DNA from: Candidatus Babeliales bacterium
Lineage (GTDB): Bacteria > Babelota > Babeliae > Babelales > JABCYS01
Assembly: GCA_016929235.1 (NCBI GenBank)
Contig: JAFGJD010000002.1
Location: forward strand, 1 to 55,103
DNA length: 55,103 nucleotides
Direction: 5' to 3'
Position 1 is the stretch's first letter. Every line of letters starts with the position of its first letter. The position numbers and the translations under genes are program-made. The notes under the pieces were generated by a model that made no database searches, was not told the DNA's origin, and saw only the letters and a list, made by a program, of their open reading frames with translations. Positions 18,378 through 27,700 of this stretch are shown one piece after another.

Positions 18378-18720
18378 GATTGCATCGCTAACATGTGGTT
18401 TTATATTTTGGGTGATCTTTGGCGCACAGCACAATACCACCATGACATTAAATATTCCACTGTGTTTTTACGGGCAACCGGAGGAATATACCGTTGAAGC
18501 CCCAGAAAGCATACAGGTTACACTCAGAGGAAAGCGTGCTGATTTATACGATTTAGAAATCGACAATCTTGGATTGCATATCAACAGCGATGAGATGAAA
18601 ATTGGAGATAATATCGTTATTCCTACCGCAGAAAAACTTTTTCTCCCCCCCCATGTCAAACTTGCACATTGGAATCCTACTAATCCAATAGTATCACTTC
18701 ACACAACACAGATTTCCTGA
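18334..18720 (+). CDS. cdaR: CdaR/YbbR-domain membrane protein, single-domain form
   Basis: CdaR binds and modulates CdaA at the membrane. The 128-residue product has an N-terminal membrane helix (LKIASLTCGFIFWVIFG) followed by one YbbR domain (IPLCFYGQPEEYTVE, PESIQVTLRGKRADLYDLE). Typical CdaR proteins carry three or four such domains, so this is a minimal version. ATG 18334 has AAGGAG nine bases upstream and overlaps the end of cdaA by 44 bases. A longer in-frame start at 18316 has no ribosome site. Confidence 0.85.
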   Translation: MNRYKKIANNNLPLKIASLTCGFIFWVIFGAQHNTTMTLNIPLCFYGQPEEYTVEAPESIQVTLRGKRADLYDLEIDNLGLHINSDEMKIGDNIVIPTAEKLFLPPHVKLAHWNPTNPIVSLHTTQIS

Positions 18721-18748
18721 AAACACACCTACTTTTCCGAATAAGATG

Positions 18749-18778
18749 TTGCTGCTACACTGTTCCCACACTTATTAT
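18749..18778 (+). promoter_or_regulatory. Possible internal promoter before glmM
   Basis: TTGCTG at 18749-18754 and TATTAT at 18773-18778 with an 18-base spacer lie in the 81-base gap between cdaR and glmM. It may give glmM its own transcription. Confidence 0.35.
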
Positions 18779-18801
18779 ATCTCATCATTTATAAGGAAAA
18801 A

Positions 18802-20115
18802 GTGAATACGTTATTTGGCACTGATGGAATTAGAAATAAAGTCGGATATCATCCATTCACCAGGGACGCACTTGCTGAATTTGGCAACGCCCTTGGTCTC
18901 TGGATTACACAAAAATACGGACCGCAAATACCAGTACTCCTAGGATACGACACTCGAAAATCATGTGCATGGGTTAAGGCAGCGCTTCAAAGTGGACTCT
19001 TACTCCATCAAATTTCACTCTATGATGCAGATATTCTCCCAACACCGGCAGTCTTTAAAAACTTACGAACAAGCAAAAAATTTAAACTCGGCATAGTCAT
19101 TTCAGCCTCACATAATCCATATGATGATAACGGAATAAAGATTTTTGATCTCACAACAGGTAAGTTAACTCACGAAGACGAACAAACCATTACCGATCTA
19201 TTTTATAATGCTATACCACCAGCGTATGATTCATTTGGTACAATAACCACATATCGTGGTGCACAAAAACAGTACATTGATGATATTCTGAAGTATTGCT
19301 CACCAACGCTCACAGGAAAAACAATTGTTCTTGATTGCGCCCATGGTGCAACATCGCTTATCGCACCGTATATCTTCACTGCATGCGGAGCTCGAGTCAT
19401 TGCTCTCAACAATGAGCCAAACGGAACTAATATCAACGCAAACTGCGGAGCCGTACATCCACAAGGGCTACAACAAGCAGTTATTCGCAACAAGGCCGAT
19501 GTAGGATTTGCATTTGATGGAGATGGCGATCGCGTCATTGCCATCGATCGTTTTGGCAACAAAAAAGATGGTGATGATATTCTTGCGCTTTTGGCAATGC
19601 ATCCTACATATACTCAAGAAACCACAATTGTAGGAACAGTTATGACCAATCAGGGCCTCGAAGAACACCTAAAAAAACACAATACACAACTTGTTCGCGC
19701 AGCTGTTGGAGAAAAACATATCCTAGCCGAAATGCTTCCACATAAATATCTACTAGGTGGTGAACCCTCTGGCCATATTATTTTGCAAGACTATCTTGCA
19801 ATGAGTGATGGCATTGCTGCAGCATTACGTATTCTGGATGCGATGCATCATACCAACAATTGGGATATGGTTACTTTCACAAAGTTCCCGCAAGTGCTTA
19901 TCAACGTTCCCATTAAAACAAGACGCGATTTAACCAATCAACCACTTGCAGATCTTATTGCTACCAGTGAAACTGAACTTGGCACAGGCAGAATTCTTGT
20001 GCGCTACTCAGGTACAGAGCCTATTATTCGCGTTATGGCCGAAGCACCAAACGCAGAAAGGGCATCTACTATTGCAGAATTATTATCACAAAAACTGGCA
20101 AATGAACTTGGCTAA
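18802..20115 (+). CDS. glmM: Phosphoglucosamine mutase
   Basis: GlmM converts glucosamine-6-phosphate to glucosamine-1-phosphate for UDP-GlcNAc and so for peptidoglycan. The 437-residue product has FGTDGIRN at the start, the phosphoserine loop ISASHNPYDDNGIK (catalytic Ser103), the Mg2+ loop DGDGDR at 239-244, the sugar-binding GGEPSGH, and the phosphate-binding RYSGTEPIIRV near the C-terminus. Translation begins at GTG 18802 after AAGGAA. In many bacteria GlmM interacts with CdaA, which explains the conserved operon. Confidence 0.95.
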   Translation: MNTLFGTDGIRNKVGYHPFTRDALAEFGNALGLWITQKYGPQIPVLLGYDTRKSCAWVKAALQSGLLLHQISLYDADILPTPAVFKNLRTSKKFKLGIVISASHNPYDDNGIKIFDLTTGKLTHEDEQTITDLFYNAIPPAYDSFGTITTYRGAQKQYIDDILKYCSPTLTGKTIVLDCAHGATSLIAPYIFTACGARVIALNNEPNGTNINANCGAVHPQGLQQAVIRNKADVGFAFDGDGDRVIAIDRFGNKKDGDDILALLAMHPTYTQETTIVGTVMTNQGLEEHLKKHNTQLVRAAVGEKHILAEMLPHKYLLGGEPSGHIILQDYLAMSDGIAAALRILDAMHHTNNWDMVTFTKFPQVLINVPIKTRRDLTNQPLADLIATSETELGTGRILVRYSGTEPIIRVMAEAPNAERASTIAELLSQKLANELG

Positions 20116-20452
20116 ATTGGAACGGTCTGCACTTATGGATAATACAAAGATAAGCAGTTCTTTTATGATATTCAAAACAGAAGCTCCCGCCTACTCAGAT
20201 GCATGGATGAAATTGGTCCAAGAACTAAGTCAAGCAAATGCCCTTGATCCTAAAACGACAGCTTTGGCATATGTGTCTCTTCTTGCTGTTTTGAACTTGG
20301 AAAGTGGTATACCATTTCATGTGGTTGAAGCAAAAAAAACTGGCGCTACGAGGGAAGAAATTATTAGTGCGATCCTTTTAGGTCTTCCTTTAGCTGGTAA
20401 TCAAGTTATTAAGACTCTGCCAATTGCACTCAAAACATTTGACGAATCATAA
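20102..20452 (+). CDS. AhpD/carboxymuconolactone decarboxylase-like protein lacking the CxxC
   Basis: About 116 residues (or 105 from ATG 20135). The core LDPKTTALAYVSLLAV...FHVVEAKKTGATREEIISAI matches the carboxymuconolactone decarboxylase/AhpD-like fold. The catalytic C-x-x-C-x-x-x-H motif is altered: the histidine is kept, but the two cysteine positions read leucine and glycine (LESGIPFH). A redox role is therefore unlikely. The first ATG overlaps the glmM stop, so translation may be coupled. No terminator is visible before the convergent gene. Confidence 0.7.
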   Translation: MNLAKLERSALMDNTKISSSFMIFKTEAPAYSDAWMKLVQELSQANALDPKTTALAYVSLLAVLNLESGIPFHVVEAKKTGATREEIISAILLGLPLAGNQVIKTLPIALKTFDES

Positions 20453-20498
20453 ATCTGTAATATGGCACGCACACATTCAGCATCACATTATGGTGGTA

Positions 20499-21443
20499 TC
20501 ATTGTGACATCTTAAAGAACTCAAGATAAAAACGATCCAGTTGCGCTGATGTACCACCGTATTTTAACTGAAAATCGGCATCAACTAATTGTGCATGCGC
20601 GTCTTTAAGATGTTCATAAGTATGACGACGCCAGTCCTTATTAATAAACGAGAAGGGTAAGCGATGGGCTATCTTTTTGGCGTCGGCATTATTCTTTTGT
20701 TGTTGGAGAAAGACATAGCATGATGCACGCCAGAGCTGCTCACTCCAGAATGCTATCCAAAACTGATCTGGAAACTCATGTGACACATCCTGCCACATCG
20801 CTAAAAATTGTTGCTTATTTTTCCCGAAGAAATATTCACTCAACCGAAATAATGAGTGATCTGGTATGAGAATTTTTTCGAGCCACTGTTCAAAAAAATC
20901 AGATGATTTTGAGCCTACCACCGCTTGATACTGCATCATGATACACGCCTGGTCAAGCACAAGTGTACCACTAATCCGAAACAACCGGCCTGTAAACGTC
21001 TTGTTTTCTCGAGAATTGGGATAGAGCCATGCCCGAAGCTGGTCATAATCTTGCATCGTAACTGATTCTGGAAACAAGAACGCTTCCACAGATTGGGATG
21101 CATTTAATTCCTGAGCATCCTTCGTAAAACATATCACAATATGCGGACCGGTATACAATGCAAAGTACTTCTGCCAAAACATTCTCTTTTTAGCATCAAG
21201 CGCATCCAGTGATCCACACCAGTAGACAATCGTTTGTCCCAGGAAACTCATATCCAATTTCGAAATGATAGAAGCCGTTTCGGCAGATTCAAGATCAAGA
21301 CGTTGAACCTGATGCCCACTGATCCTTTTCCAATGTCTCAACATAAGACTAACAAAAACGGGGCAATATTGTTCAGAAGAAAGAACAAGGACCGATGCGT
21401 CACTCGCGGATGGTTGATTGAGTTTTTGTACCAGTACATTCAT
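20499..21443 (-). CDS. holA: Probable DNA polymerase III delta subunit (HolA-like)
   Basis: HolA opens the sliding clamp as part of the clamp loader. The 314-residue protein is divergent, but its length and C-terminus fit: HLKDAHAQLVDADFQLKYGG followed by LDRFYLEF, like the delta helix bundle in which a conserved AD-LK-G segment precedes the last helix. The N-terminal part has a Rossmann-like pattern but no P-loop, also typical of delta. ATG 21443 starts within the end of rph (overlap 44 bases); an earlier in-frame ATG at 21479 is possible. The identification rests mainly on the C-terminus. Confidence 0.65.
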   Translation of the reverse strand: MNVLVQKLNQPSASDASVLVLSSEQYCPVFVSLMLRHWKRISGHQVQRLDLESAETASIISKLDMSFLGQTIVYWCGSLDALDAKKRMFWQKYFALYTGPHIVICFTKDAQELNASQSVEAFLFPESVTMQDYDQLRAWLYPNSRENKTFTGRLFRISGTLVLDQACIMMQYQAVVGSKSSDFFEQWLEKILIPDHSLFRLSEYFFGKNKQQFLAMWQDVSHEFPDQFWIAFWSEQLWRASCYVFLQQQKNNADAKKIAHRLPFSFINKDWRRHTYEHLKDAHAQLVDADFQLKYGGTSAQLDRFYLEFFKMSQ

Positions 21444-22203
21444 TGTGAACTTCTTTGATAGCGGATAATTCTTTAGCATCTGAATTCATATCGACGTATG
21501 CAAAGATATCACGTACGCCCTTAATGGCCAAAATACGCATGGCATCGAAGTGCTCCCAAGAGATTGGCTTTGACTCTGATGTTCCCTGAATCTCAATCAC
21601 ATCACCAGATCGCGTCAACACAAAATTAAAATCAGCGCTAAGCGCCATATCTTCACAACAATCTAAATCGAGATAACAAGTAGCACCTGATACTCCAACC
21701 GAGATTGCGGCGATATCATCCTTCAATACATTCTCTTCCAATGCACCCTTAGCAACCAAATTAGTGACAGCATGTCGCAGTGCTAGATATGCACCTGTAA
21801 TGCTTGCTGTACGCGTACCACCATCAGCTTGCATCACATCACAATCAATAAAAAATGTCCGCTCTCCAAGAAGATCAAGTCTCACGACAGACCGTAATGC
21901 TCTCCCAATAATTCGCGAAATTTCCACAGAGCGGCCATTTCGCTTCATTGCACTAGAATCACGCTGTGTACGCACTGGCGTTGCTGCTGGCAGCATAGCA
22001 TATTCAGCAGTTACCCATCCTTGATTTTTGCCTTTGAGAAACGGAGGAACGGATGTTTGGAGCTTAGCAGAACACAAAATTTTGGTACCCCCAAGCTGGT
22101 ACAAAACGGAACCATCGGCATACGTATAGACACCGTACCTAATGGAAAGAGGTCGGAGCTGATCGCATGCTCTGCCATCAGCTCTCGCAACACTATGAAA
22201 CAT
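21400..22203 (-). CDS. rph: Ribonuclease PH
   Basis: Phosphorolytic 3'-5' exoribonuclease that trims tRNA 3' ends. The 267-residue product shows RADGRACDQLRP at the start, the RNA-binding loop and active-site segments EISRIIGRALRSVV, FIDCDVMQADGGTRTASITGAY, and AISVGVSGATCYLDLDCCED. It has about 25 residues beyond the usual C-terminus. Its ATG shares one base with the stop of pnp (TAATG), so the two phosphorolytic exoribonucleases are translationally linked. Confidence 0.95.
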   Translation of the reverse strand: MFHSVARADGRACDQLRPLSIRYGVYTYADGSVLYQLGGTKILCSAKLQTSVPPFLKGKNQGWVTAEYAMLPAATPVRTQRDSSAMKRNGRSVEISRIIGRALRSVVRLDLLGERTFFIDCDVMQADGGTRTASITGAYLALRHAVTNLVAKGALEENVLKDDIAAISVGVSGATCYLDLDCCEDMALSADFNFVLTRSGDVIEIQGTSESKPISWEHFDAMRILAIKGVRDIFAYVDMNSDAKELSAIKEVHNECTGTKTQSTIRE

Positions 22204-24284
22204 TATTCAACCAGTTTTAACCTGATACGTCCTGAAACTTCATCATAATCCAAGACCTCAACCGTCACAGCGTCTTCAGGTTGTAACGTCTTAAAGATAT
22301 CTTGCTGCTTATGACGAGGAATCGTGGAAATATGTACTAAGCCATCTTGGCCAGGAGCTAACTCAACAAAGATACCAAAATCAGCAAATCGCTTAATGAT
22401 ACCAGGGTAATGCCGCCCAACCTCAATGATGCCACCAAGAATCTTAACCCAGCTGACTGCTTGATCAAGTTTTAGGCCTGGCTGACCAAAAATCTTCACC
22501 GTACCATCGTCTTCGATATCCACCGAACATGATGTCTTTTCGATGATGTCACGAATCACCGAACCGCCTTTACCAATCACAGCACCAATCTTATCAGTTG
22601 GAATCTTGAATGAAACCACCTTTGGCACCATGTCAGAAAGTTCCGGATTCGGCTTAGTCATGACCTTACGCATCTCACCAAGGATATGCTCACGGCCACG
22701 TTTTGCCTGTGCTAAAGCACGCTCAAAAACTTCACGGGGCAATCCACCTTTATACTTGATATCCATTTGGATAGCAGTAATACCAGCGTCGGTACCTGTT
22801 ACCTTAAAATCCATCAATCCAAATGCATCTTCAATACCAGCAATATCAGTCAATGCTTGGAAATCACCCTTAGGGCTTCGAAGAAGTCCCATCGCTATCC
22901 CACTGACCATTGCCCTGATAGGAACACCGGCGTGCATTAACGCCATGGTAGAACCACAGGTGGTTGCCATGGATGTTGAGCCATCCGACTCCAACATATC
23001 GGCGACCAAGCGAATGGTATACGGGAATTCTTCTTCTGAAGGCAAAACTGCCTTGAGTGCAGACGCGGCCAAAAATCCGTGACCAATTTCACGACGGCCC
23101 GGACCACGTTGTGGGCGAACTTCTCCAACCGAAAAGGGAGGGAAATTGTAATGGAGCATAAAATTACGTTCCACCGTATCACCCATCAATTCTTCTACGC
23201 GCTGTTCATCTTGGCCACTACCAAGCGTAGCTGTTACTAATGCTTGGGTACGACCACGGGTAAACAATGCAGATCCATGGGTCGCTGGAAGTAATCCAAC
23301 TTCTACAGAGATCTTACGAACCGCTTCAAAGTCACGACCATCAAGACGCTGCTTCTTTTCAAACATCGCATCTGTCAGGGCCTTACTTAGAGCTTTTTCG
23401 AACACATTTTCAAGCACTTTTTTGGATATTTCTGCACCCTCAACTGCTACTTTATGTTCTATTAAGAATTCATCTTTCAATTGAGAGATATACTCTCCAC
23501 GTTCAATTTTGTCAGCAATAAACGCACCATGCGCTCGTGCTGGTGTAATAAAATCTTGTGCTTTCTTTGTCCACACATTCCAGTCGAAACCGTTCTCTGC
23601 TTGTTCTTTCTCAACACCAACAGCTTTCCTGATTTCTTCTTGCCATGAGATCTGTTTTTGTATTACCTCATGGGCTTCAAAGAAAAGATCCACAAGATCA
23701 GATTCTGAGATTTCGTGCATATTCCCTTCTACCATGCATAACCCATCTTTGGTTCCTGCAATCAAAATCTTGGAATCAGCAATCAAAGATTGGTCGTATG
23801 TTGGGCGTTGAACCCACTTACCATCAACCCGGGCCATTTCTACAAGACCAACCGGCTCCAAGAGAGGAATCTTAGAGATGGTCAATGCAATCGATGTAGC
23901 AAGAAATGCAAGGACTGTCGGTGGATTTTCTTTATCGGCTGAGTAGACCGTATTCAAAACCTGGACACTATTAAAGTAATCTTCCGGAAATAAAGGACGA
24001 ATTGCACGATCAATCAAACGACCGGTCAAGACTTCTTTATCGGTAAATTTACCTTCACGTTTAAAATAACCTCCAGGTATTTTTCCTGCCGATGAAAAAT
24101 ACTCACGATAATCAACGGTAAGCGGTAAAAATCCTGGAAACTCTTGAGCTTTTGCAGAAGTTGCTGTTGCTAAAACAACCGTGCCACCTTGTTTTACCCA
24201 GGCAGCCCCATCAGCTTGATTGGCAAACTTACCAATCTCAACTTCAAGACCAAGCTCCTTTAATTCAAATTTTCTATCTTTCAT
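22203..24284 (-). CDS. pnp: Polyribonucleotide nucleotidyltransferase (PNPase)
   Basis: Main phosphorolytic mRNA-decay exonuclease, a trimer that joins the degradosome in many bacteria. The 693-residue protein has two RNase PH domains (first about 1-210; second from about 300 with RTQALVTATLGS and FMLHYNFPPFSVGE), the KH domain near 550-610 (KIGAVIGKGGSVIRDI), and a C-terminal S1 domain (DFGIFVELAPGQDGLVHIS). The neighbour rpsO upstream is the classical partner. Confidence 0.97.
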   Translation of the reverse strand: MKDRKFELKELGLEVEIGKFANQADGAAWVKQGGTVVLATATSAKAQEFPGFLPLTVDYREYFSSAGKIPGGYFKREGKFTDKEVLTGRLIDRAIRPLFPEDYFNSVQVLNTVYSADKENPPTVLAFLATSIALTISKIPLLEPVGLVEMARVDGKWVQRPTYDQSLIADSKILIAGTKDGLCMVEGNMHEISESDLVDLFFEAHEVIQKQISWQEEIRKAVGVEKEQAENGFDWNVWTKKAQDFITPARAHGAFIADKIERGEYISQLKDEFLIEHKVAVEGAEISKKVLENVFEKALSKALTDAMFEKKQRLDGRDFEAVRKISVEVGLLPATHGSALFTRGRTQALVTATLGSGQDEQRVEELMGDTVERNFMLHYNFPPFSVGEVRPQRGPGRREIGHGFLAASALKAVLPSEEEFPYTIRLVADMLESDGSTSMATTCGSTMALMHAGVPIRAMVSGIAMGLLRSPKGDFQALTDIAGIEDAFGLMDFKVTGTDAGITAIQMDIKYKGGLPREVFERALAQAKRGREHILGEMRKVMTKPNPELSDMVPKVVSFKIPTDKIGAVIGKGGSVIRDIIEKTSCSVDIEDDGTVKIFGQPGLKLDQAVSWVKILGGIIEVGRHYPGIIKRFADFGIFVELAPGQDGLVHISTIPRHKQQDIFKTLQPEDAVTVEVLDYDEVSGRIRLKLVE

Positions 24285-24315
24285 TCTTATAAACCTATAT
24301 AACGCTCAGAGCGAG

Positions 24316-24597
24316 TTACAGAGCTTTTTGTCTAATACCCAACTCTTGTACTAATTTATCAAATAACTTTCTATCCTTTTTTTGCAAGTAGCCGAGAAAT
24401 CTCTTACGACGAGCAACTTTTTGGAGAAGACCACGCTTGGAATCGTAATCTTTAGGAAACAATTTAAAATGCTCCGTTAAGCGATCAATTTCATGGCTCA
24501 AACGAATCACTTGTACCTCGACTGAACCGGTGTCATCATCGTGCTTCTTTACTTTACCAAGAAGTGCATCCTGTGCGGTATTCTCTTTGCTTAACAT
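24316..24597 (-). CDS. rpsO: 30S ribosomal protein S15
   Basis: S15 binds the central domain of 16S rRNA. The 93-residue product has the family's helical pattern: DTGSVEVQVIRLSHEIDRL, HFKLFPKDYDSKRGLLQKVARRK and LGYLQKKD. It is followed 31 bases later by pnp, and tRNA-Val lies 51 bases upstream. Confidence 0.96.
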   Translation of the reverse strand: MLSKENTAQDALLGKVKKHDDDTGSVEVQVIRLSHEIDRLTEHFKLFPKDYDSKRGLLQKVARRKRFLGYLQKKDRKLFDKLVQELGIRQKAL

Positions 24598-24648
24598 GGC
24601 ATTTCCATCCTATACAATTATCACCTAATTCCTTATCTTCCATTCTTC

Positions 24649-24723
24649 TGGTAGGCGCGAGCGGGATTGAACCGCTGACCCCTGCTACGTCAAAGCAGTG
24701 CTCTACCACTGAGCTACGCGCCT
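24649..24723 (-). tRNA. tRNA-Val (anticodon GAC)
   Basis: Cloverleaf read on the minus strand: a seven-pair acceptor (AGGCGCG with CGCGCCT), D arm with AGTGGTA, anticodon stem CTGCT/AGCAG around the loop TTGACGT, T loop TTCAATC, discriminator A and an encoded CCA end. It lies between rpoC and rpsO. Confidence 0.93.
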
Positions 24724-24738
24724 CCAATCATCTCTACG

Positions 24739-27700
24739 CTAATCAGATACTGACGGCTCTTGGCGATCTATGATCTCCCGCTCTCTAGCCTCAGCCTCAA
24801 TGGCCTTCTGCTCGAGCTCAGGAGTATCGTCACCGAGAAACTTCTTCCTGAAGCTATCAATGCCGGTACCCGCTGGTATCATCTTACCAATAATAATGTT
24901 TTCTTTTAAGCCGTAGAGATAATCTACCTGCCCAGCTACTGCTGCCGAGGCCAAAATACGAGTAGTTTCCTGGAAGGATGCCGCTGAGAAGAAGCTTTCC
25001 GTACCCAAGGATGCCATCGTAATACCCATCAACATTGGTTTTGCCGTTGCAGGTCGTTTGCCCTCAGCCTTCAAGAGTGCATTTACAGTCTTAAAGTGAA
25101 TCTTATCCACCCTATCACCGATCAAGAAGTCGGTATCACCTGCATCAACAACCCTGACCTTACGGAGCATCTGGCGAACAATCAACTCAACATGACGATC
25201 GTTAATATTGATGCCCTGGAGGCTGTAAATTGCCTGAATCTGGTTCACAAGATACTTCTGAACCTTATCTGGACCAAGAATACGCAATATATCATGAAGC
25301 ACTGGCTGTCCAACCGTCAATTGGTCACCTGCACTTACGCGATCACCATTAACTACGTTTAGCTGCTTGCCACGAGGAATGAGATAGTCATAGGTTTCGG
25401 CACCGGAGACAACCGAGATCTTTCTCATGCCACGATGCATACCGCCAAAGACAACTTCACCATCAATATCAGAAAGCATTGCAGGTTCCTTCGGAACGCG
25501 AGCTTCAAAAAGCTCTGCAATACGAGGCAAACTACCGGTCACGTCCTTCGTTCTAGACTGTTCACGAGGCATCTTTACTAGGGTATCACCAACATGGACC
25601 TTGCTACCGTCTTCTGCAACGAGGTATGCACCCGTTGGGAGATAATAATGCGCAATCGTTTGGCCATATTCATCCAGAACGCTCAGTGCTGGCTGATAGG
25701 TATCACCCTTATGGTCAAGGACAATCTTGCTAATCGTTTTGGATCCCTCATCCTGTTTATCCTGAACAGTTACATTATCAACTAAATCAACGTATTTGAT
25801 CGTTCCAGAATGTTCCGTGATAATCACCTTATTGTGAGCATCCCATTCTGCGATCTTGGTATTTTCCTTAACTTCTTGTTTATCATGTACAAACAAGGTG
25901 GAACCATATTCGACGCCGTATTCCTGTAATTCACGACCATCTTTAGAAATAATAGCAACACTTGCCTTACGGCTCATAATGACATTTTTGCCTTCACGAT
26001 TTTTCACCGTACGTGCACGACGTAATTCGATGATTCCGGCCCCTTTGGCTTCGATCGATGAACGCTCAGCCATACCACTCGCAATACCACCAACGTGGAA
26101 TGTTCTCATGGTTAACTGCGTTCCTGGCTCACCAATAGATTGTGCCGCAATAATACCAACCGTTGCACCAACATCCACGAGATCACCAGTTGACAAGTCC
26201 ATACCATAACAATGCGCACATACACCACGCTTTGCCTGACAGCTAAGTACTGATCGTACCAGCACCTTAGATACTGAAGATTCCTTCATCACTTCAACAT
26301 CTTCACGTGTCATCAGATGACCTTGTTTAAAGAGAAGATCTCCTGTGACAGAATCACGAACATCTGCCGCAAGCACACGACCATACAATCTCAATGCAAG
26401 AGGATAAAGGACCTCCCCTGATTCCTTGAGATCTTCAATTTCAACATATCCAAGCGTCTTACAATCCTTGGAGGTTATTACAACGTCCTGCGCAACATCC
26501 ACCAAACGACGGGTCAGATATCCCGAGTTTGCAGTCTTCAATGCCGTATCAGCCTGACCCTTACGAGCACTGTGTGTCGAAATAAAGTATTCAAACACAC
26601 TTAATCCGTCCTTGAAGTTGGAGAGAACAGGTGTTTCCATAATTTCACCGGATGGCTTTGCCATCAGACCACGCATACCAACCAGCTGTTTGATCTGGTC
26701 ACGCGAACCACGAGCTCCAGATTCTAGAAACATGAAGATTGGATTAAATGGCTTCATCTTGCCATCTTTATTTGCAAATGCTATCTCATTCTGTCTGGAG
26801 AGATCGTCCATCATATCTTTAGCAACGTCGGCAGTAGCTTGGAACCATGTTCCAATCACCTTGTTGTAACGCTCACCGTTGGTAATCGCACCATCCATGT
26901 ATAAACGTTCAACTTTATGGACTTCTTGCTCTGCCCGCTCAATAATCTCATTCTTGTGATCAGGAACGAGTAAATCTTCCATGTTAAATGAAATACCACC
27001 CTGGGTGGAGTAGAAGAATCCAAGCTTCTTTAACTTATCCAAGAAAACAATGGTCGCTTCACGTCCGAATTGGTAATAGGTATTTTCCACCAATTTAGCC
27101 AAGTCAGTCTTACGAACAACCTTATTAACCCATGAGAAGGGAGCCCCCTGTGGCAAAGTGTCATAGAGCAATGCACGACCAACCGTTGTATCAACCATAC
27201 CTTGCTCTGAAACACGAACCTTGATTTTTGCATGCAATGCAACGGCACCACGCTGGAATGCCGCAATCAGTTCGTCAAGACTAGAGAAGACAAGCCCTTC
27301 ACCTTTGGATCCATTACGGATCTTAGTTATATAGTGAAGCCCAAGCACCATGTCCTGAGATGGAACCATGACTGGTCGACCATGTGCAGGAGACAGAAGA
27401 TTCTTAGCCGATAAAATAATCTTTTCAGATTCAAGCTGGGCCTGCTTACTTAGTGGTACATGTACAGCCATCTGATCACCGTCAAAGTCAGCATTGAATG
27501 CAGAGCAAACGAGAGGGTGAATCGTAATAGCCTTACCATCTACCAAAACTGGCCTAAATGCCTGAATACCCAAGCGGTGGAGCGTTGGGGCACGGTTAAG
27601 TAACACAGTTCGATCTCGAACTACATCCTCCAATACATCCCAGACAACTGGCTCACCATCTTGGACCATTTTCTTAGCAACACGCATATTCGGAGCAAGT

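Noticed and set aside
22543-23082. 179-codon plus-strand frame
   Set aside because: Antisense to the KH/RNase PH core of pnp; no coding features.
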